From assembly GCA_037954665.1 (NCBI GenBank), contig JBBMOL010000073.1:2852001-2916000 (forward strand): a stretch of 64,000 nt of DNA, written 5' to 3'. The stretch's first letter is position 1, and each line of letters begins with the position of its first letter. A model generated the notes under the pieces. It worked only from the letters and a program-made list of their open reading frames with translations, was not told the origin of the DNA and ran no database searches. Origin of the DNA: Laguncularia racemosa (lineage: Eukaryota > Streptophyta > Magnoliopsida > Myrtales > Combretaceae). Made by a program: the position numbers and the translations under genes. Shown piece after piece: positions 38,213 through 49,028 of the stretch.

Positions 38213-39710
38213 TGATAACTTGCAAATTTTCATAAATTTATCTAATTCAAAAGTCACATTTGTGTTCAATTTAGGATTAATTTTGATTAATTATAAGAAA
38301 AAAATATAGTCATTCACAAAAAAGACTAACTAGATCAAAAGTGTCAAAAATAGTGAAAAAGATTATATTTTGCATTGATTTATACTAAATTTTAACACTT
38401 TATGTAGTTGCAAGGGCACTACCATTCGATTGTTAGTCTCATTGAGCATACCAAAGGAAGAAAAATAGAGTAATCAAGGTTTTTATCCTATAGTTGATAT
38501 GCTTTGAAGCATTAGGGGATTACCGACCTCAACACTAACTAATTGCCACAAAAGATTGTAGAAGAAGAAATTTTTGTTGACGCAAGTCTCTCTCCTATCA
38601 ACCAATTGCCATCATTCACCGATTGGTTAGTAGCTAAAACCTTAGTTAAGGTTTTCAAGCATAGTGCATAGTTTCATTTAGTAGCAGTGAGCTGAAAATG
38701 ACATACATTTACCCACTAATCGACTGTAGGCCACTAATATGAAAACATGTAGAAACATGAAAACAAGCAAAAGTTAGTCATTTTAAAATAGGGCTTTAGA
38801 GAGTACTCTCATGCTTAGCTTAGGGTTTATGGTAGATTTAGCATAGAATAGCTTAGTTTTAGTGATTTCTTGTAGCTTTGAAGCTTAGGAACACATTTGG
38901 GAGTGAAGATTTCAAGCATTTCAAGTAATTTTTCTTTTTTCTACACTTAGTGACATCTTAGCCCATTTAAATGATGTTTTTATTTAAATTTCTACTCTTT
39001 TGTTTGTAGTATTGTAGCTAAATGGATGTTATAATTGTGTTGTATTTTGATTTAGTTACACTTGTAAATCGCAATTGACCTTTAGATTTTTGCAAATGAG
39101 AGTATTTAATAGCCTTGACCGATGTTAGATATTTTCTTTAGAGTAATTATGATGTTTTTCAAATCGCAAGTGACATTAAGTTTTGCCAAAAACACTTAAA
39201 CTCACACTCTTTATGCACTTGGAAATATAGTTTATTCAACTTGACCGTATGTAATCCATAATTCTAGCTACAACATTTGGTTAGTGATAGTAATCAAATG
39301 TTTACCGTGTCTTATAATAAATTCACTCATGACTAGGAAATTTCTCTATAAAGAGAACTTCATCACCCTATGATTAGGGATGGATTCTAGTGAGTTTGAG
39401 TAAAATCCTCACAAACATTACCTAATTTAGCTAGATTACATGTACTACATTGGAAATCAAAGGATGAAATGCACTAAACCCACACTTTTGTGATTTACGT
39501 TTTTTCATAGTTTATCCAAAATTTTCTTTATATTTGCTCTATTACAAAAACCATAAGTTCGATTCTACCTAGATTAGATCAGTAGGCATTAGTCTAAAAC
39601 TTAGCCTTTCCCTTTTCTTTCTTAAGACATCAACTTGGTGAATGCTTACTAGTTTTCATTACTACAATACAACCCAACACATTAGTTGATTATGATGCAC
39701 TAAAAAAAAA
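38213..39710 (+). mobile_element. Unclassified insertion inside element C reverse transcriptase
   Basis: RT N-terminal sequence (YFQKSEIKEQVNEML at about 39790) and RT continuation (LVLLVKKKDENWHF at about 38170) are about 1.6 kb apart. The segment between starts TGATAACT and ends in a ten-base A run. ATCAT lies on both sides (38208-38212 and 39711-39715). The inside has LTR-like patches, with TCGCAAGTGAC-like sequence repeated about 100 bases apart near 39070 and 39160. It could be a solo LTR or a retroposon with an A tail. Borders are approximate. Confidence 0.45.
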
Positions 39711-39715
39711 ATCAT

Positions 39716-39990
39716 TTTCCAAATCAATTTTAATAGTAGTGTGAAGGTATTGTCAAGCATCTCGTTGACTTGCTCCTTAATTTCACTCTTCTGAAAGTAG
39801 GAATTGGGAATAGCTATAAGGTCACACATTGATTTGTGAATCACCACTAGAAAGATATATACAGTGTTGAACATCTCTCAATGATGGCCATAAGGAAGGT
39901 GCCTCAAACATGTGAGAAAAGCTACCCAACATGTGCTAAATGATAGTATTGCTAGAATTAATCACAAATGTGTTAAGTTCACCTCCTGAG
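39716..39990 (-). pseudogene. Element C RT N-terminal fragment
   Basis: The open part of 39874-39662 contains YFQKSEIKEQVNEML, matching the start of gypsy RT. Upstream the other frames still show PSLWPSLRD, a decayed form of the usual linker before RT. Stops and shifts are frequent. Confidence 0.6.
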
Positions 39991-40814
39991 CCACTAAATG
40001 AAAATAAGAGGTTGTTGAGCCTATTTGTAAAGGGCATTTGAATTTATGATGTGTGATTGAACTCACTACATTACTATTATCCCTAGGAAGAGTGACCATG
40101 AATCCTTGATGCAAAAACTACATAGCTAAAACACTATATTTTATCATTGTGAGACCTAAATTATGAAGCCACTAAATAACAATCCTTGGTTCCACACCTT
40201 TAATAAGTAAAACATATAGATCTTCTTTGAATTTAAGGTATTGAATCAATAATGAAAGATCCACACTATCCCTCATAGTCAAGTCTATTGTTTGTCAATC
40301 AAAACTTGAAATTTTAGTGACGACAAAATAGTCAAACCCAAATATTTAACAAATATAAAGTTATTAAAGGGCACTACTAAAGCCCGATAAATGTGAAGTA
40401 GGATGGCTATTAAGTGATCCCTAAAAATGAATGTGTGACGCATTGTATAACATGATAAATAATTATAATAAAATCATTAATACTCTCATCAATGTATTGT
40501 TGTACATCATTGATAGTATAAGCATTAGTATCTTCATCATCATCACATAGAAGTAAAATGGCTTTACATTTATGCTACTTGTAGTATTTCTCATCATAGT
40601 TATAACGTAAGTCTTGCTTACATCATGCTTGCATTTCTAAATGGGATAATTGCTCAAATGGTAAGGTCTATTTAGGTGGGAGTGTTTGGGAAGAAGAGAT
40701 TGTGACAAAGGTAAAAGTGGGTGAAGGAAGAGATGAAATGGGTGGTTTAAAAAGTCAGAGAGGAGAGTGTTTAAGTTTAGTATATGAATTAGAAAAAGAG
40801 AGTTCGAGAAAAAG
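39991..40814 (-). other. Element C interior, protease/linker region not resolved
   Basis: Lies where protease and linker should be. No aspartic protease motif could be recognised. The frame at 40825-40637 is Leu/His/Ser-rich and not identified. Confidence 0.4.
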
Positions 40815-41300
40815 TTGTTGGTCATTTACTTTAGCTTCATGCATCCTTACTAACTAAATAACATCAATTAAAGTTTGAGGCCTAGAGATTTGAACTTCTC
40901 TATGTATGATAGGTTCGAAACTTAAGACAAAGCAACTAAGTAAGAAACTTTTAAATAAGCCAATAGTTTTATTAGATAGTGATTCAAATTATGCATATTT
41001 GAATTAATTTAGAAAGATTACTTTCAATATCCTCAAACTTAGAAGGTCCACATGTGTTCTCTAATGCTTGAACAAATTTCTACTTAAAACCTAATTGACG
41101 ATTATGGTACATCCATTGTACCATTGTAAGACTTTGTCTTCCATAGTAAAAATGGTTATGATAATGCATTGTTTATCTTCAATATGATGAAAGTAAAAAA
41201 AAAAACCATTTGCCTCTAAGAATCCACCTAAGACCATAAAACCTAAGTATTTTAGTTTAATACCCTTAAGTAATGATTTAGATGTCTAAATTGAAGCATA
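40815..41300 (-). pseudogene. Element C gag remnant
   Basis: Reading frames on the - strand show MEDKVLQWYN near 41150 and REVQISRPQTLIDVI near 40880. These resemble parts of Reina-type Gag, where a Trp-Tyr segment is followed by a region of this kind. Many stops and shifts are present and no zinc knuckle was found. Confidence 0.5.
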
Positions 41301-41478
41301 TCCAACATAAAAGAATTAATCTTTACCTATGAAGAAGTGTTATTGATAGAGGAAGAATTCTAATTCTATTTTAATTGCTCCAATCTCACGTTCATTATAA
41401 CCAAAGTTTGTTCAATAGGTTATTCTTTATAGAATCCATTACTATAGCTAGCACAATAGATCTAATGCCAGTCACCAT

Positions 41479-41493
41479 GGATGAGAGCACCAA
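41479..41493 (-). other. Candidate primer-binding site, element C
   Basis: TTGGTGCTCTCATCC on the element strand lies directly after the 5' LTR. TTGGTGCTTTCAT-type sites are frequent in plant gypsy elements. The tRNA was not identified. Confidence 0.5.
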
Positions 41494-42079
41494 TATTAAA
41501 CCCAATCTAACAATATTAGGCCTACTTACCTTAGTCTAAAAATACCTAACCTACTATTCAAGAATATATTAACCTTAATGTAAAGAACTCTCTAGAGCAT
41601 GGTATATGAACATTGGTTTCTCTCTCTATGTGCTTATTTCACATAGACATAAGGTAAAAATGAAACCCTAATAGATTAACTCTCATGTTTTCTAATATTT
41701 AATTCTTTGATCTATTTAGATATTATATTTAACTCTCTATTTGTGTTTTTGTGAGATTTGTTTATAATGCTAATGGCCTTTTTGAGCAACCATGCTCCAA
41801 GAAGATATGGAGTGGAAGAAGAGGCACTTCAATTTCTAGGGAAGTGAAGTCCATCCCCTTTTTTGTTGGCTATTCCCCTATATATCTCTTGATAATGAAG
41901 AATATCATAAAATTATTCATTTACAAATTTATATGTACTTTCTCACCTATTAGAAATGCTTGATATCTTATAAATTATTTATACAATCTTTCTACAACTA
42001 TTTATAATTATGACACTAAACTAAGTAGTCTTCATGCTAGTATGGTGCTTTATTTTTCTTTTGTGATCTAGATGTAGCA
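41494..42079 (-). repeat. Element C 5' LTR
   Basis: Starts TATTAAACCC (mutated TG) and ends GTAGCA, followed by the target duplication GCTAC. It aligns with 20405-20840 plus 35562-35595, with many transitions and some indels, so insertion was long ago. Confidence 0.72.
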
Positions 42080-42084
42080 GCTAC

Positions 42085-43084
42085 TCTATCACCTTCAATT
42101 GCTACCTACCACTAAAAGTTAAGAATATGCTCAAATTATTGAGATTTGCACATGATACTTGACATTTCTATAATTTCAACTATAACAAATTTCTAAAAGG
42201 CTAGAAAAGTGTAAGCCATGAAACACACACTCTAAGTGTCATAAGTTTTGAATAAATATGTTCTTCAAATTCATAATATCTCATTTCAATTTTTCTTAGA
42301 TATTATCAAAGTAATTAAAATAATGTCAAAATTAGTACCTAAACTTTAACTACTTGTTCACTTTACTGAATAAAGTAAAGTTGTAATGTAATAACTATTA
42401 CTTAAGAATTAAATGAAGCCATAATAAGATTTTTATTTATTAATTTTGATTTCAATAAGGGTATTTTGTAAAAAAAAAAAAAATCAACTCTAGTATTACA
42501 TTGTTATTCATAAGTTTGAGTATTAAATGTTTATTCAATATATATATAATGAATCTTTGTGAATTACTATCATGAGGTTAAAATATAACTAAATATCATA
42601 ATAGCTATTTCATAAGAAATAAGACTACAGTAAAATTGCTATTATAGTGAAGTGAACAGGTAGTAAGTGTTTTTTCACTTTTAGATCTAAAGTTTAAAAT
42701 TGCTAGTTGTTATATTTAATTGAACTTGTACTTATCAAATTTACTATCTTACTTATACTTGTACTTTTTGACCAATAATAATTCACAATGTCGTCTTTCT
42801 TTATGATTGAGAGAGTAAATTTGAAAAGTAAAAGTTTAATTAAGTATAATATTTATCAACTTTGAACTTCAAGTGTAAAATGTCATAAATAAATATTTGA
42901 TTGATATGATATTTAATAATTTCAAACTTCATATGTAAAATTGAAAAGCACATAAAGTTAGGTAGTCATTTTGCTATTATTCCAAATAAATTATAGGGAA
43001 TATATTTATGTAAAAAAGTGATTCTTTTTTGTTAAACATTGTAAATGTTTTATGCACAAGAGTAAGAGATGAGAAAGTTAGTTA
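42085..43084. other. AT-rich stretch without recognised feature
   Basis: About 1 kb of AT-rich sequence with no convincing ORF, repeat or terminal motif on either strand. It could be host DNA or older repeats. Confidence 0.5.
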
Positions 43085-43950
43085 TAAGTTGATTGTAAAC
43101 ACTTCATAAGCTAGATAAAGGTGAAGAAGGTAAAGATGTTGACTTAAAGCTCTATAAAAGCATGATTGGATCATTATTGTACTTACTTGCATCTAGACTT
43201 GACATTATATTTTGCATAGCACTCCCCCTTCTAATATTTGTGGATATAAATGAAGTTCTCTTAGTAGCAAACACAAGATTTTTCTACCTCTAAAGCCATT
43301 CTTTCCCTGTTATTTAGTATAGTGAAAAAAATTTACTTTAGCACTACATAAGTTAATACTAATGGCTATTTGCATATGTGCAAGATTTAATCAAAACCTA
43401 AAGAGTTAGATAGAATAACTATGAGAAGAATTTTTAGATTTATTTCAACTACTTCAAAGTTAGATTTGTAGTATATAGAATTTTCTTTTATTTTATTTTT
43501 TGTGACCTAAGCACTATCTATGTTGGTTGTAAGTTTCATGAAAAAAACATGTCTAGAATTTGTCATTTTTTAGGGAATAAGCTTGTTACATGGTTTTTTA
43601 AAAAGAAAAAACTTTGTAGCATTATCTACTACAAAGTCGGGTTTATGGCTTTGGGTAGTTGTTATGATCAAAATATATAGATGAAATAGCAATTAGAAGA
43701 TTTTACTTTGTTTTTCAATAAATTTCCCATAAAACGGGATATCAATAGTGTAACGAATTTGACTAAAAATCTTATGCATCATAATAGAACCGAATATATT
43801 GAAATAAGACACCATTTCTCTAGAGATCATGTGCACAATGATGACATTTGCATTAGATATATAAATATGAAATTCAACTTACTAACATATTCACTTGATT
43901 GTGATAAATACGAATTTATTAGAAATGAAATTGGTGTGTACTTTTCTCTA
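43085..43950 (+). pseudogene. Element E: Ty1/copia RNase H relic
   Basis: Decayed copia C-terminal sequence. LYKSMIGSLLYLLASRLDI is at about 43150-43205. ICICARFNQN resumes at about 43370, LGNKLVTWF is near 43580, and the frame 43708-43950 holds TEYIEIRHHFSRDHV. It resembles the same part of element A (HIEIRHHFIRDHV), so it is probably a related copia element. Frameshifts are numerous and an extra segment of about 120-150 bases splits it near 43220-43365. No LTRs were found. Confidence 0.75.
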
Positions 43951-44349
43951 TGAAATTCTACATAGAGAATTTGTGCAAATTCTATTACTCTTCTATAAGA
44001 TAAGTTGTCCTAGAAACGTTGATCAATTATGGGTAAATTTCATATTTGATAATAGAACTTTACCCATTTTTGCAATTAACTACCTAAAGTTTTAAAATAT
44101 CAATTTGCTACTTAAATTTTGTCTATTTTTATAATTATCTACTTAAAATTTGTTTATTTTTGTAATTAATTGCCTAACGATTACTTATTTTGCCATTAAC
44201 TATAAATCAAGAAAGTATTTACAAAATTTAAAGGCCATTTAAAATAAAAATAAATAAATGTGTAATATTAAGGGTAATTATTATGCATAAAAATTGCAAA
44301 ATTTAGAAGACATTACAACCAATTTGGATTATTAATAAGAAAAATGATA
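43951..44349. other. AT-rich spacer
   Basis: Low-complexity AT-rich sequence between copia relic E and LTR F. No coding or repeat signal was identified. Confidence 0.45.
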
Positions 44350-45609
44350 AGTGTTTAATTAGATATATATATATATATATATTAAGTATGATTTAAAGTA
44401 TTTTTCCCTTATTTTGGCATGTTTTTGAAGAATTTGAATTTTAATTGAGTAATATTTTAATTTTAGAGCTTTGATGGATAGTTGAATTAAAAAGGAAGAA
44501 AATAAATCCAATTTTACTCAATTTGGAGCTAAATAGAAAAAGTTTTGAAGTTTTGAAGATAAACACGACCACTAGACATGACCATATCTAGATCGTATTA
44601 AATTTGAAGCATTAAACAGAGTTACATGGGGGCTAGACATGATCATATTTATTGGTCATGTATCTCTCGAAGATGATATTTTTAAGCACAATTTAGGCAC
44701 GACCATGTCTAGGCCATGTCAATTGTAGTGTCTAGTTTTCCAAGTTTTTTATCAATGATTTTGACATGACCCAAAGCACGGCCGTGTTAGACAACATGTT
44801 AGCCTAAAAAATAGAATTTTTGACACTCACTATATAAAGGGGGGACTTAACCAAAAAAAAAAAAAAGAGAAAAGACATTTATTATTTATTCTAGGGTTTT
44901 TGAGAGACTGAAAAAGCTATTTTTCTGTACTTCAAGAATTTAGGGTCTTTCTTTAATGATGCATGCTTTTACATCATTGAGGATTTCTGTTTTCAATATA
45001 ATTAGAACTTAAAATTTTCTCAATATCAAAACGTGTGGATCCTAGTATTATTCTGTGATTAGATTTATTGCTATTTCACAAATTCTTAGATTTCTTTATC
45101 CGTGCATATGTTTTTTATATTATTTAGATTAATATTTCTAGAGTATTATTCTATCTATTTGATATTATACATTAGGATTGAGAAATCTGATATGTAATTA
45201 GATCTATCAAGTTTGAAGAGAATTAATCTAATATTAAAAATAAGTTACATATTTCTTCTACAATTGATTAATTTATTTTTAGGAAATTCGTTATTTTTAC
45301 ATAATCAAAATAGGTATTTTTAAGGTTAGGGTTAATAAGCTTGAGAAAGTTATTAAAATAATTTAGGAATTTCCCCAATTAATGAAATTAAGGACTTGAA
45401 TGAATTTTGTTAATGTTACATAATAATTTTTAGAGAAAACTAAGTCTAAATACTAGTTTTACCATCTTGAAGTTAATTATAATCATTTTTGCTCTTCTTT
45501 CATTCAATTTATTCACTAGTTCATTAATTAATACTTAGTTATAGGGTTTAGATCAATTAATCTTTATAATTTATTGATTAGATAATAGGGTATAGATTAG
45601 TATTAGTAT
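44350..45609 (+). repeat. Element F: partial Athila-like LTR
   Basis: The composition is that of an LTR. A first part has CACGACC/CATGTC-type motifs and one CACGGCCGTG palindrome (44777-44786), then a TATA box (44831-44838) and a T-rich leader-like part. Element H's LTR has the same kind of palindrome-rich U3 and TATA. A (TA)n tract (about 44363-44382) precedes it. It is cut at 45609 by Ogre element G. Neither a matching LTR nor an interior is in the window. Confidence 0.5.
44831..44838 (+). promoter_or_regulatory. TATA box of LTR F
   Basis: TATATAAA followed by GGGGGGACTT, about 45 bases after the CACGGCCGTG palindrome. Its position fits an LTR promoter. Confidence 0.5.
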
Positions 45610-47631
45610 TGTCGAGTCTAATTTTTAATTTTTCATTTATATTCCTAATCAGATTTACATTAGATCCTATGCCCATCCAATATAAATCCTCGACTTGAAC
45701 TAGAAATTTTATCATTTGTGTAGAGTCGCTACCTAACTAGAGTTGGGAAAAATTATTGAATTAGAACTAATTAAGTGGATTAATTCTAATTTAGACAAAC
45801 TAGTCGACGAAATCTCCTTTTTTATTTTTATAAATGAAAAAGAAGAAGGAAAAACTAGAGATGCTCAACTCGGAAGCTAACTTATTAAAACCTTAAAGTT
45901 ACCACCTTATCTTTTTAAAAGCTAAATCATATTTTGATATCTTTTCTTTACTTTATTTCATTTTATTTTATTTATTTTATTTTATTTTATTTTTTTATTT
46001 TGGATACATATTTAAAAAAAGGGATATTAAAAAACCTCATACTTATTTGGAAAATGATTTTTTATTTCTTTTTAGAGTTGCCCCATAAGGGTGCCTACGT
46101 ACCTGCTATTCATGATCAAACAAGTCGTAGTTCGCTTTTTATAAAAATCTTCAGTGGGTTTGTTTAAGTTTTAATTATGAAAACACCTTGGGTTTAAATC
46201 CATTATCCTTTTCAAGATTTTGGAAAAAACCTAAGCCTAAGATTTATTGTTTTATTTTCTAAAAAATTTTGATTTAACAAAAATCGATTTTGAATTTGTT
46301 TTGAAAAAAGGGATTCTTTTTTCTAAGAGATAAAACATTTTATTATCAATTCATATTATTATTCTACCTCATTCTAATTTAATGATTTAATTTAAATTTT
46401 TTTATTATATTTATATTTTTCATATATATATTTTTATTTTTCTTATTATTTTTTATTATTTTTATATTAAACTAAACATATCTATTTATTAAAATTCTAA
46501 AAAAACCTAATTAAAATTCCCTTATTTTTTTATTTTTCAAATTATAAAAATAAATTTTTGATAAAAAACATCTAATCAAAATAAATAAAAATGAATAAAA
46601 TAAATAATAAAAACATAAAAAATCGACTAACTTGGATACAAGTTGGGGCGGGTCGGTCTGGTAGGATCGAGTTGAACCGGGTCAGGTTACGTCGATTGGA
46701 GGGTCCTCGTCAGCGGCATTCCGGTGAGTTTTGGGGGCATTTGAAAGCTACTTCCTAGCTTTCCGAGGGTGGGTAATCTAACCATGGTAGTGGATTTCTT
46801 CAAAAACGCCTCCTAATGGTGGTTCTTGACTTGATCGACTGTCACGGCAAGGGGGGAAACTCCAATGAACTTCAAAACCTTGTGTTTTCTCTCTTTTTCT
46901 CACTTTTGATTCGTCATTTAGCTTCCCCACATCGTGCTCTATTTATAGGCACCAGAAATCGAGCCTGATAAGCTTGGATTTCTTCCAATTAGCACGAATC
47001 ATATCTTCGGTTAAAAACCCATCTCCAATTTGCTTAGATTCGTGTAAATCTTTGATTTTTTTATGATTTTATTTTAATTAGATGATGTTTATCTCATTTC
47101 AGTTAAAGATTTGTTAGATTTGTGCAAAACATTGCATCAAAATGGCTAGATCTCAATTGTTCGCGGCCAGAGGGCATTTCGGATTGAGGTTGAAGATGAT
47201 CATGTTCTCGGCATGTGCGCTCCCTCCGTCCAATCACAAGCCGACATATGTCCTGGGAAAAGAAAAAATTACAAAACACGGATTGCTTCCCCCACGTTTT
47301 GAACTAGTGACCTCGCCTCCCCGTATGCGTTCCAAGCGTGCACGTAAGCCAGCTGAGTCGACCTAATTCTAGATTTTGTATTATACACACATTATACATA
47401 AGCATGGCATTATTTATTTATTTTATATTATTTTAAAATTTTAAAAATTTGTAAAAAATATTTAACCTCTTTTATTATTATTCCTATAATTATTTTCCAA
47501 AATTGGGATATTTTTCTTATTTCTATTATTTTTTCCTTTATTTTTGCTAAATAGAATAAAAATTGAAAAATGAAAAAAATTTAAAAATTGAAGATTATTT
47601 GTGATTAAGGGGAAAAAATGGAGTATTTACA
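45610..47631 (-). repeat. Element G 3' LTR
   Basis: TGTCGAGTCTAA...GTATTTACA. It has a TATA box (46940-46948), a degraded donor (GTTAGT, 46626-46631), the conserved island (about 46086-46140) and degraded A/B boxes (47349-47360 and 47295-47305). It is closer to D's LTRs than to B's in the parts compared. Confidence 0.88.
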
Positions 47632-47749
47632 GCTACTCCTTTTTGTAGTAAAGTTTGAAAAACTTAACTACAAATATGAGAAAGATGCCATTTTTGGCCA
47701 ATAGATTGAGTAGATAATGCCATAGTTGGCTAGTTATCTGAACTTGGTT

Positions 47750-48490
47750 CTAGTAGGAAGAATGCTCCATGAGCTAATAATCCCATGAATGCTTTGTAAT
47801 GATTAATACTGCTTAGGGAGTGATCTTAAACAATCTAACAACCTAGAGTAAGATATCATCTAGAAAAGTGCTTTGTGAGCTAATTAATCGACGATAGGAA
47901 ACATCTAAGGGATTGTTTAGGAATGTGTTATTGTGAGTGGACTAACTAATAATAGGAAGCATCCTACAGGACTAGTGACTGTAAAGAAGAGATTTTTATG
48001 GAAGCACTCTTATGAGCTGGCCACCTGCCAACAGAAAGCATTTGGCTAGACTAGCGACTATTGAAAAAGAAATGTTCTGGAGGAGTGTTCTCATGAGCTG
48101 ACTGATCAATATTATGAAGTGTTTTATGAGACTAACAACCCTGAAGAAGGAAATTTCTAGAGAAGTGCTCTTATGAGCTGACTAATCGATGATAGAAGTG
48201 TCTTTAACAACCTTAAAAAAGGAAAGTTTTTAGAAAAGTTCTCTCCAGAGTTGACTAATCGATGATAATGTTGCGTCTCATTTAGACTTGCAACCCTAAA
48301 AAGAAATCATCTAGAAAAGTGCTCTTATGAGTTGATTAATCGATATTAGGAAGCGTCTTATTTAGACTTGCAGCTAGAAGAGAAGATATCTATGAAAGTG
48401 CCCCATTATGAGCTGACTTTAGGAAAATATATCTAGTAAAGTACCCCATTGTGGGTTGACTTATCGATAGTGATGATGGGGTACATCTTA
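47750..48490 (-). repeat. Tandem repeats in element G 3' region
   Basis: Degenerate units around GAAAAGTGCTCTTATGAGCT and ACTAATCGAT recur every 60-130 bases, a diverged version of the arrays in B and D. Confidence 0.75.
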
Positions 48491-49028
48491 TTAACTTAAC
48501 ATTTTTGAAAACGCTTCTAGTGAACTGATCAAATGATAGACAAGAGGCATCTTTTAGACTGCCTAACTTAAAAGATGTGATTCATGATGAATGATGATTA
48601 TTTACCCTAAATGCTTACCGGTTTATCGTGGATAGCAACCAAACAACCGAATCTTCATGATGGTTTACTCCTTCTTTGCTTACTCTTGCTTCAAAATAGG
48701 GCTGAAGGCCTTGATGTATTTTCTTTCTTGTGAGCATAACTCTTGTGATTATGGTGTTATCCTATTAATGCACCAGGTTTAATGCTCAAAAATAGGTGGA
48801 ATTATATAACAAAATCCATTGAGATTTATCATCATTTCAATGTTCGCTATTCATTGTGAGGTGATGGGTAATATGTGTTTATGAAACTTTGTTTAATGAC
48901 AATTGGTCAAGATAATCAATCATTCAGAGACATTAACTATGCTTGTAGAAGGAATGAAAACTAAACTCAATGAAATTTGTACTGAATATTAGCATTCATG
49001 AACCATGGCAAAATTTCAATTTTCTTAC
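48491..49028 (-). other. Non-repeated 3' untranslated part of element G
   Basis: Noncoding sequence between the repeats and the integrase stop, similar to the same regions of B and D. Confidence 0.5.

Larger units (their letters stand above)
20405..42079 (-). mobile_element. Element C: old chromovirus-like Ty3/gypsy element, with D nested in its 3' LTR
   Basis: Two diverged LTR copies (20405-20840 plus 35562-35595, and 41494-42079) flank gypsy remains on the - strand. The target duplication is GCTAT (20400-20404) and GCTAC (42080-42084). The interior has a gag-like stretch, RT and a pol end matching the LEDKV tail of Reina-type elements. Short LTRs (about 0.5-0.6 kb) also fit Reina rather than Tekay. 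Stops, frameshifts and two insertions (D and 38213-39710) show it is old. Lineage is tentative. Confidence 0.75.

Noticed and set aside
41751..41963. 70-codon frame in C's 5' LTR
   Set aside because: It lies within the LTR, and no coding evidence supports it.
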